This document shows, piece by piece, positions 14,240-20,002 of a stretch of DNA of 21,326 nt. A model generated the notes under the pieces. The model saw nothing but the letters and a program-made list of their open reading frames with translations. It had not been told where the DNA came from and did no database searches. Made by a program: the position numbers and the translations under genes. The stretch's first letter is position 1. The number at the start of each line of letters is the position of its first letter. The DNA comes from Planctomycetes bacterium UBA2386 (GTDB lineage Bacteria > Planctomycetota > UBA1135 > UBA2386). The stretch is taken from positions 524-21,849 of the forward strand of contig DDSQ01000132.1 in assembly GCA_002343845.1 (NCBI GenBank), in the 5' to 3' direction.

Positions 14240-14835
14240 TTGCCACCTCCGGCGGTGCGCGTGATCGCTTCCATGACGCGGCCGTAGGTGCCGCAGCGGC
14301 ACAGGTTGCCGGCGAGGTCGTGCCGCATCTGCTCGACGGTCGGCTTGCCGCGGCGCTCGAGGCAGGCGAGCGAACTCATCACCATGCCCGGCGTGCAGAA
14401 GCCGCACTGCATCGCGTCGCAGTGCACGAAGTTCTCGACCAGCGGGTGCACCTTGTCGCCGTCGGTCAGGCCCTCGACCGTGCGCAGCTCGTGGCCGACG
14501 GCGTCCATCGCCAGCGTCATACAGGCGGTGATCGGCGTGCCGTCGAGCAGCACGGTGCAGCCGCCGCAGGCGCCGCGATCGCAGATCTTCTTGGCGCCGG
14601 TCAGGTCGAGCCCGTCGCGCAGCGCGTCGAGCAGCGTCGTGCGCGTCTCGACCGCCACCTTGCGCGGCTTGCCGTTGATCGCGAGCGTGATTTCGTGCTC
14701 GCCGGGACCGAACGACGCGACGGGCGGCGGGGCGGCGTTCGCCGCGGCGGTGATGCCGGTGGTCGCGATGCCGGCGACGGCCGAGCCCTTCAGGAACGAA
14801 CGGCGGCTGACGCCGCGATCGGGGGGAACGCTCAT
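14236..14835 (-). CDS. Molybdenum hydroxylase 2Fe-2S subunit with Tat signal
   Basis: This is a 199-residue protein from the ATG at 14835. Residues 1-35 form a twin-arginine signal (SRRSFLKG at 10-17, then a hydrophobic stretch ending near ANA), so the assembled enzyme should be exported folded to the periplasm. A plant-type ferredoxin domain has C85, C90, C93 and C105 (CDRGACGGCTV). The [2Fe-2S]-binding helical domain has C144, C147, C179 and C181 (CGFCTPGMV, CRCGTY). These two clusters relay electrons from the Mo centre to FAD. It is the first gene of the operon and divergent from the sulfatase. An upstream in-frame ATG at 14901 would place 22 extra residues before the Tat motif and is less likely. 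Confidence 0.95.
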   Translation of the reverse strand: MSVPPDRGVSRRSFLKGSAVAGIATTGITAAANAAPPPVASFGPGEHEITLAINGKPRKVAVETRTTLLDALRDGLDLTGAKKICDRGACGGCTVLLDGTPITACMTLAMDAVGHELRTVEGLTDGDKVHPLVENFVHCDAMQCGFCTPGMVMSSLACLERRGKPTVEQMRHDLAGNLCRCGTYGRVMEAITRTAGGGK

Positions 14836-14894
14836 GGGCCTCGTGGGACGAGTGAAGGGCCGGAGCTTAGCGCGGTGGTCGGGCCGGCAGGGAA

Positions 14895-14911
14895 GCACCA
14901 ATCGGTGGTGC
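14895..14911. promoter_or_regulatory. Inverted repeat between divergent hydroxylase operon and sulfatase
   Basis: GCACCA (14895-14900) and TGGTGC (14906-14911) form a perfect 6-bp dyad with a 5-base spacer in the 168-bp divergent gap. It sits where an operator shared by both promoters could lie. I found no convincing -35/-10 elements, so this is a candidate only. Confidence 0.25.
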
Positions 14912-15003
14912 GACAGGAATCATGCGCCTCGGCGGTGGGGCATCGGCCCCGGGTCCACGAACCCGACCACGGTTCTCGTGCCGACGCAGGTATCGTCGGC
15001 GGG

Positions 15004-17031
15004 ATGCGGCTCCCGGTCTCGGGCTTCGTCCTGCCACTCGTGTTGGTCGCCGGGGTCGCTGCCCAGCAGCCGCTCGCCGGCTCCCGCCCGAACATCCTGT
15101 TCGTGTTCAGCGACGACCACGCCGCGCAAGCGATCGGCGCCTATGGCGCAACCTTCGGCTGCACGCCGCACCTCGATCGCCTCGCCGCGGACGGCGTGCG
15201 CTTCGCCAACACCTTCTGCGGCAACGCCATCTGCGGCCCGTCGCGCGCGTCGATCCTGACCGGGCTGCATTCCCACGGCAACGGCTTCTGCCGCAACGGC
15301 AACGTCTTCGACGGCAGCCAGCCGACGTTCCCGAAGCTGCTGCAGGCCGCCGGGTACCAGACCGCGATCGTCGGCAAGTGGCACCTCGAGTCCGAGCCGA
15401 CCGGCTTCGACCACTGGGTCGTGCTGCCCGACCAGGGGCAGTACTGGAACCCGGACTTCCTGACCAAGGACGGCAAGGTGCGCAAGCACGGCCACGCGAC
15501 CGACGTGACGACGGCGCTGGCGATCGAGTGGCTCGAGCGGCGCGACCCGGCGAAGCCGTTCGTGCTGATGTGCCAGCACAAGGCGCCGCATCGCAACTGG
15601 CTGCCGGCGATCCCGGAACTGGGGCTGTTCCGCGACGGAGATCTGCCGGAGCCGCCGACGCTGTTCGACGACCACCAGGGTCGCATCGGCGCGCGTGCGG
15701 CGACCGAGATGGAGATCGCGCGCCATATGACGCTGCACTACGACCTGATGGTGCCGCCGACGGATGCCGAGCGCGCGGCACTCGGCGATCTCGACAAGGC
15801 CTGGATCGCGCAGCGCGCGCGCATGGACGACGCGCAGCGGGCGGCGTGGGACGCTGCGTTCGCCGCCGAGGATGAAGCGTTCCGCCGGGCGAACCCGCAG
15901 GGCAAGGAGCGCGTGCGGTGGATGTTCCAGCGCTACCTGAAGAACTACCTGCGCTGCACGGCGGGCGTCGACCGCAGCGTCGGCGAACTGCTCGCCTGGC
16001 TCGATGCGCATCCCGAGGTGAAGGCGAACACGCTGGTCGTGTACTCGAGCGACCAGGGCTTCTTCCTCGGCGAGCACGGCTACTACGACAAGCGGTGGAT
16101 GGACGACGAGTGCCTGCGCATGCCGCTCGTGATGCGGTGGCCGGGGCGGGTCGACGGTGGGCGGGTCGTCGCGGCGCTGACCCAGAACATCGACTTCGCG
16201 CCGACGTTCCTCGACCTCGCGGGCGTGCGCGCGGACACGCCGATGCACGGCGAGAGCCTGCTGCCGCTGCTCGCGGGCGACGCGGCGACGTGGCGTTCGG
16301 CGATCTACTACCACTACTACGAGTCGCAGGCGACGCACCGCGTGCCGGCGATGTTCGGTGTGCGCACCGAGCGCTGGAAGCTCGTGCGCTACTACGAACC
16401 GCACGTCGATGCCTGGGAGCTGTTCGACCTCGAGGCCGATCCCGACGAACGGCGTTCGCTCGCCGGCGACCCGGCGCACGCCGAAGTGCAGGCGGCGCTG
16501 ACGAAGCGGCTGCACGAACTCCGCGCCCGCTACGGCGACGACACCGGAGCGCTCGGCGACGGCGCGTTCCCGCGCGTGGCCGGCATCGCCCGCATCGTGG
16601 CCGAGGACGGCGGCCATCGTGTGTGGGCGAATGCGCAGGGCGGGTTCCTGCTCCGGCGCGAAGTGCATCGCGGCGCGTTGGCACTCGACACGTCGCTGCG
16701 TTCGGTCGCCGGGCGCCCGTGGCGCAACGGCTACGTCGTGCTCGCCGGCGACGACGGCAGCGAACTCGCGCGCGCGGGCATCGAGTTCGGCACGCGCAAG
16801 CTCGTGGTGTCCGCACCGGGGCGTCAGCGCAGCGAGGTCGCGCTGCAATGGGACGGCAAGTCCGCCGTGCCGCTGCGCGTGCTCGTCGATCTGGATGCGC
16901 ACCTGCTCACCGTCGAGGCCGAAGGCGTTCGGGCGCAGACCGTCTTGCCGTCGACCTGGTCGACCGTCACTGCCGTTGGCTTCGGCGCGAGCAACGCCGA
17001 GACCTGGTTCGGGCCGCTGGTGCCGCGGTGA
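15004..17031 (+). CDS. Secreted type I sulfatase with extra C-terminal domain (675 aa)
   Basis: A signal peptide (LPVSGFVLPLVLVAGVAAQ) precedes the sulfatase core. The core starts RPNILFVFSDDHAAQAIGAY, where the aspartates bind calcium. The formylglycine motif is CGPSRASILTG, with C77 the residue converted by the maturase. GKWHLE, and later YSSDQGFFLGEHG (metal-binding Asp, Gln and stabilising residues), complete the active site. The core ends near residue 520 (ELFDLEADPDERRSLAGDP). About 150 further beta-rich residues (roughly 525-675) have no motif I recognise and may bind carbohydrate. Similar enzymes remove sulfate from polysaccharides such as heparan- or mucin-type glycans; the substrate here is unknown. 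Planctomycetes are rich in such enzymes. No maturase gene is nearby. Confidence 0.93.
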   Translation: MRLPVSGFVLPLVLVAGVAAQQPLAGSRPNILFVFSDDHAAQAIGAYGATFGCTPHLDRLAADGVRFANTFCGNAICGPSRASILTGLHSHGNGFCRNGNVFDGSQPTFPKLLQAAGYQTAIVGKWHLESEPTGFDHWVVLPDQGQYWNPDFLTKDGKVRKHGHATDVTTALAIEWLERRDPAKPFVLMCQHKAPHRNWLPAIPELGLFRDGDLPEPPTLFDDHQGRIGARAATEMEIARHMTLHYDLMVPPTDAERAALGDLDKAWIAQRARMDDAQRAAWDAAFAAEDEAFRRANPQGKERVRWMFQRYLKNYLRCTAGVDRSVGELLAWLDAHPEVKANTLVVYSSDQGFFLGEHGYYDKRWMDDECLRMPLVMRWPGRVDGGRVVAALTQNIDFAPTFLDLAGVRADTPMHGESLLPLLAGDAATWRSAIYYHYYESQATHRVPAMFGVRTERWKLVRYYEPHVDAWELFDLEADPDERRSLAGDPAHAEVQAALTKRLHELRARYGDDTGALGDGAFPRVAGIARIVAEDGGHRVWANAQGGFLLRREVHRGALALDTSLRSVAGRPWRNGYVVLAGDDGSELARAGIEFGTRKLVVSAPGRQRSEVALQWDGKSAVPLRVLVDLDAHLLTVEAEGVRAQTVLPSTWSTVTAVGFGASNAETWFGPLVPR

Positions 17032-17074
17032 ACGGCCGCGTGCGGCGGGAGCGGGGAGAGTCGCCTGACTTGGG

Positions 17075-17109
17075 CGCCGGGCGGCCTTGGCATCGACGGC
17101 GGCCCGGCG
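17075..17109 (+). terminator. Weak hairpin after the sulfatase gene
   Basis: CGCCGGGC (17075-17082) pairs with GCCCGGCG (17102-17109) across a 19-base loop in the 130-bp gap after the sulfatase. There is no T-tract, and in DNA this GC-rich such repeats can occur by chance. It may contribute to transcript termination. Confidence 0.2.
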
Positions 17110-17161
17110 ACGCAACCACCGGAGCCTTGCTCTTTGCGGAGACCCGGGTACCCAAAGCGGC

Positions 17162-18628
17162 ATGAACGCGACCGCCGACGATTCGTCCCTCGAGGTCGTC
17201 CATGTCGGCGAGGCGGCGTGGCCGCGCTGGCAACAGATCGGCTTTCGCTACCTGCTCTGCCACGCGCTGCTCTACGCGTTCCCGATGCCGGTGGCGGCGT
17301 GGTTCCACACGTTGGCCCAGGGTCTCTCGTGCCTCGCCAACCGCCTCGAACTGCCGCTGCTGCGCGAGGGCGTGTTCACGTGGCCGCGGACGGTGGCCTC
17401 TGCCTTGGGGGGTGATCCGCAAGGTGGCGCGTCAGGCATGATCGAGCAGGCGTGGCAAGCGATCACCACGTGGCTGCACGGCAGCGGACTCACGCCGATC
17501 GCCGTCGTGCACCAGCCGACCGGCAGTGGCGACACCGGACACGAGTGGGTGAAGCTCGGCTGCATCGTCGTGCTGGCGGCGGCGATCACCCTGGCCTGGT
17601 CGCTGCTCGCCAAGGCGAGTCGCGGCTACCCGCGCCTCGGACGTTGGCTGCATCTCTACGCGCGCTGGTACCTCGCGTTCGTGTTGTTGAGCTACGGCCT
17701 GCACAAGGTCTACGGCGGGCAGTTCGGCGAACTCGATCCGATGCGCCTGACGCAGGAGGTCGGCGACAAGTCGGGCATGGGAATGGTGTGGCTGTTCATG
17801 GCGGCGTCGCGGCCGTACGAGCTGTTCGGCGCGTTCGGTGAAGTCGCCGCGGGGTTGCTGCTGCTGCACCGCCGCACCGCGCTGCTCGGATGCTTGGTCG
17901 CGATCGTGGTGATGGCGAACGTGTGCGCGCTCAACTGGCTCTACGACGTGCCGGTCAAGCTGTTCTCGACGCACCTGCTGGCGTTCGCCGTGTTCCTGCT
18001 CGCGCCGTACGCCGGACGACTGTGGGCCTTGCTGGTCACCAACCGTCCGTCGGCGCCGGTGGACCTCGCCGTCGTCCACCGCGCGTGGCTCGCCTGGCTG
18101 CTCGCGATCTTCGGTTGGAGCTGGGCGGTGGCGCATCTGGTCGAGACGCACGTCACCTCGACCCGCGAAGTCGCCGCTCGCGAGGCCAGGCAACCGCGAC
18201 CGGCGCTGTCCGGCGTGTGGGACGTCGAACGCATGGTCTGGGATGGCGTCGAGTCGCCGGCGGGCGATGCAGCCAGCTGGCGGCAGTTCGGGATCGACCG
18301 CGGCTTCGCGTTCGCGCGCGGCGCGGGGGGGCAGCCGACCTGGTTCCGCTACGCGGAGGATCTCGCGGCCGGCACCGTGAGCCTGACGCCGGCTGCGGGT
18401 GGCGAACCCGCCACGCTGCGGTGCGAGCGTGGGCGCAAGATCGTGAAGGAGCAGACGGTCGATCCGCCGACGATGGAGCGCTACATGGAACGCGTCGATG
18501 TCGAGCGGGCCACGCTCGTGCTGCGGGGAACGCTCGGCAACCGGCAACTCGAACTGCATCTCGTGCAGCGCAGCCATCCGCTGCAGCGCGGGTTCCGCTT
18601 CGTCCAGGAACTGCCGTTCCACCGATGA
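17162..18628 (+). CDS. DoxX-like integral membrane protein with C-terminal soluble domain (488 aa)
   Basis: The ATG at 17162 gives a protein with about six or seven membrane segments. They start near residues 25-47 (GFRYLLCHALLYAFPMPVAA), 132-150, 168-184 (WYLAFVLLSYGLHKVYGGQF), 218-262, 267-292 and 303-326. The segment with GLHKVYGGQF and the following YELFGAFGEVAAGLLLL resemble DoxX/DoxD-family proteins, which are linked to quinone or thiol redox chemistry in membranes. Residues about 345-488 form a soluble domain (GVWDVERMVWDG...) of unknown function. The TGA stop overlaps the ATG of the next gene (ATGA), which encodes a thioredoxin-fold selenoprotein candidate, so the two probably act together. 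The family call is by pattern only; function is inferred. Confidence 0.7.
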   Translation: MNATADDSSLEVVHVGEAAWPRWQQIGFRYLLCHALLYAFPMPVAAWFHTLAQGLSCLANRLELPLLREGVFTWPRTVASALGGDPQGGASGMIEQAWQAITTWLHGSGLTPIAVVHQPTGSGDTGHEWVKLGCIVVLAAAITLAWSLLAKASRGYPRLGRWLHLYARWYLAFVLLSYGLHKVYGGQFGELDPMRLTQEVGDKSGMGMVWLFMAASRPYELFGAFGEVAAGLLLLHRRTALLGCLVAIVVMANVCALNWLYDVPVKLFSTHLLAFAVFLLAPYAGRLWALLVTNRPSAPVDLAVVHRAWLAWLLAIFGWSWAVAHLVETHVTSTREVAAREARQPRPALSGVWDVERMVWDGVESPAGDAASWRQFGIDRGFAFARGAGGQPTWFRYAEDLAAGTVSLTPAAGGEPATLRCERGRKIVKEQTVDPPTMERYMERVDVERATLVLRGTLGNRQLELHLVQRSHPLQRGFRFVQELPFHR

Positions 18629-19155
18629 GCGACATCGCCGCCGTGCTCGATGCGTCCCTGCGCACCGGCGATGGCGCGTCGGTCACCCTGCGCGAACGGC
18701 TCGGGCCGCGCGCGCTCGTCGTGGTGTTCCTGCGCCACTTCGGTTGACTGCTGTGCCGCGAACGCGCTGCGCAGTTGCGCGCGCGAGAGAACGAACTGGC
18801 GGCGACCGGTGCACGGCTGGTGTTCGTCGGCAGCGGGTTGCCGGCGATGGCCGCCGACTTCGCGCGCAGTCACGCCGGCGCGCACGAAGTGCTCAGCGAC
18901 GAGCAACGACGGGCCTTCGCCGCCGCCGGCATGAAGCGTTCGCTCGGCGCGTTCCTGCGACCGCGGTTCTGGGGCAACGTCGTCCGGGCGCTGCGCGCGG
19001 GCTTTCGCCAGCAGCGCGTGCAGGGCGACCCGTGGCAGCAGGGCGGCGTGCTGGTCTTCGATCCAAGCGGGACGCTGCGCCACGCCCAGATCGACGCGGC
19101 AGCCGGCGACGCGCTCGACCTCGGTGCGGTGATCGAGGCGGCGCGCGGTTGCTGA
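18625..19155 (+). CDS. Selenoprotein candidate: AhpC/TSA_2 (PRXL2/SelU, SelL-related) redox protein with UxxC motif, TGA at 18745 read as Sec
   Basis: The frame starts at ATG 18625 (overlapping the previous stop), runs through one TGA at 18745-18747 and ends at TGA 19153-19155, 176 residues if the TGA is Sec. The internal TGA is residue 41: VVVFLRHFG-U-LLCRERAAQL. Family members have FLRHFGCPFCRE (bacteria) or RRPGCFLCREE (PRXL2/SelU) here, so the TGA replaces exactly the first redox cysteine and C44 is the second. Similarity continues on both sides (ARLVFVGSGLP, then GVLVFDPSGTLRHAQIDAAA), so the frame is maintained. A SECIS-like hairpin follows the TGA. The protein has no signal peptide and is likely a cytoplasmic thiol/selenol oxidoreductase. 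Alternatives are a nonsense mutation or a base error (TGC to TGA). The selenium machinery (selA, selB, selC, selD) is not in the window. Confidence 0.82.
18765..18785 (+). promoter_or_regulatory. Candidate bacterial SECIS stem-loop
   Basis: Immediately after the in-frame UGA, bases 18765-18772 (CGCUGCGC) pair with 18777-18785 (GCGCGCGCG) with one bulged base (18782) and one U-G pair. They close an AGUU loop at 18773-18776. The loop begins 26 bases after the UGA, with a G in its second position. Bacterial SECIS elements have a small apical loop 16-37 bases downstream with a G among the first two loop bases, so both rules are met. A competing hairpin pairs CUGUGC (18751-18756) with GCGCAG (18769-18774), enclosing a GAAC loop only 13 bases from the UGA, which is less typical. 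SelB would bind this element. Confidence 0.6.
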
Positions 19156-19158
19156 TCG

Positions 19159-19995
19159 TCAGGCGCGCTTGGCGCGGCTGGCGCGCTTCCGGCGCGGGGC
19201 AGGCGGCAGCGGGAACAGGAAGCGCAGCGCGCGATCGAGACGGCGGCCCCACGACGCCTCGTCGTGCCGGCCGCGCGCGATCTCGGCGTGGCGCAGCGTC
19301 GCGCGAGCCGCAGTCCGGTGCGCGACCCAGCCCTTCGCCAGCATCACGTCGCGCAGCGCGTGCACCGCGTGCCGCAGGGCCGGAGCCTCGCGCTTGCCGA
19401 CGTCGAGCCAGATGCGCAGCGGCGGTCGTTCGTGCAGCGCCGCGACCCGCCGCAGCAGCACACCGCCAGCCCACCACGATGTCGGCGACAGCGCGGCCAC
19501 GCGCGAGAACACGTCGGGTCGCGTCAACGCGAGGTGCAGCGCGAACAGCCCGCCGAGCGAGCTGCCGGCGATCGCGGTGTGCTCGCGGTCCGGCAACGTG
19601 CGGTAGCGCGCGTCGACGAACGGCTTGACGACCTCGGTGACGAGCCTGCCGAACGCATCGGCGTGCCCGCCTCTGCCGTGGTGGGGCACCGGCGTGTAGT
19701 CGTCGGTGCGATGCGCGCCCGAGTTGTCGATGCCGACCAGCAGCATCGGGGGCAACCGCCGTCGGTCGATCATCCGCTGCGTGGTCTCACCGGCGTGCCA
19801 GGCGACGCCACCGAAGGCGGTGGAGGCGTCGAACACGTTCTGGCCGTCCTGCAGGTAGGCGACCGGGAAGCGGCGCGACGCGTCGTCGTCGTAGCCGGCG
19901 GGCACCCAGACGCGGAACGCACGTCCGGCGATGCCGTGCCGCGAGCCGGCGATGTGGTGCACGTGCAGACGGGGTGGGGAAGGGTGATGCGCCAC
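19159..19995 (-). CDS. Putative esterase, alpha/beta hydrolase (Esterase D/Fes-type, PF00756-like)
   Basis: This is a 278-residue protein from a GTG start at 19995. Early strands read FRVWVPAGYDDD and FPVAYLQDGQNVFD, typical of the 'putative esterase' family. LLVGIDNSGAHRTDDYTPVP follows, then the nucleophile elbow AGSSLGG (S146) and a late GRHDEASWGRRL that supplies the catalytic histidine (H244). D198 or E203 near WLDVGKREA is the likely acid. Relatives hydrolyse ester bonds of siderophores, feruloyl groups or S-formylglutathione; the substrate here is unknown. No signal peptide is seen and the C-terminus is a basic tail (RRKRASRAKRA). It starts seven bases after the Lhr stop, so the two form an operon. 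The stop is three bases from the convergent selenoprotein stop. Confidence 0.85.
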   Translation of the reverse strand: MAHHPSPPRLHVHHIAGSRHGIAGRAFRVWVPAGYDDDASRRFPVAYLQDGQNVFDASTAFGGVAWHAGETTQRMIDRRRLPPMLLVGIDNSGAHRTDDYTPVPHHGRGGHADAFGRLVTEVVKPFVDARYRTLPDREHTAIAGSSLGGLFALHLALTRPDVFSRVAALSPTSWWAGGVLLRRVAALHERPPLRIWLDVGKREAPALRHAVHALRDVMLAKGWVAHRTAARATLRHAEIARGRHDEASWGRRLDRALRFLFPLPPAPRRKRASRAKRA

Positions 19996-20002
19996 GGTTC
20001 GT

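Noticed and set aside
14836..14901. Earlier ATG at 14901 for the 2Fe-2S subunit
   Set aside because: It would bury the Tat motif behind 22 basic residues; ATG at 14835 places the motif normally.
14320..15003. Upstream extension of the sulfatase frame to 14320 on the plus strand
   Set aside because: It overlaps the opposite-strand 2Fe-2S subunit, is compositionally non-protein-like, and precedes a proper signal peptide at 15004.
17140..17161. Palindromic GGGTACCC just upstream of the DoxX-like gene as an operator
   Set aside because: An 8-base palindrome in GC-rich DNA is common, and there was no second copy or promoter-like spacing to support it.
18745..18747. In-frame TGA taken as proof of a pseudogene
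   Set aside because: The gene is otherwise intact, the TGA replaces a redox cysteine exactly, and a SECIS-like hairpin follows, so Sec insertion explains it better. A base error remains possible.
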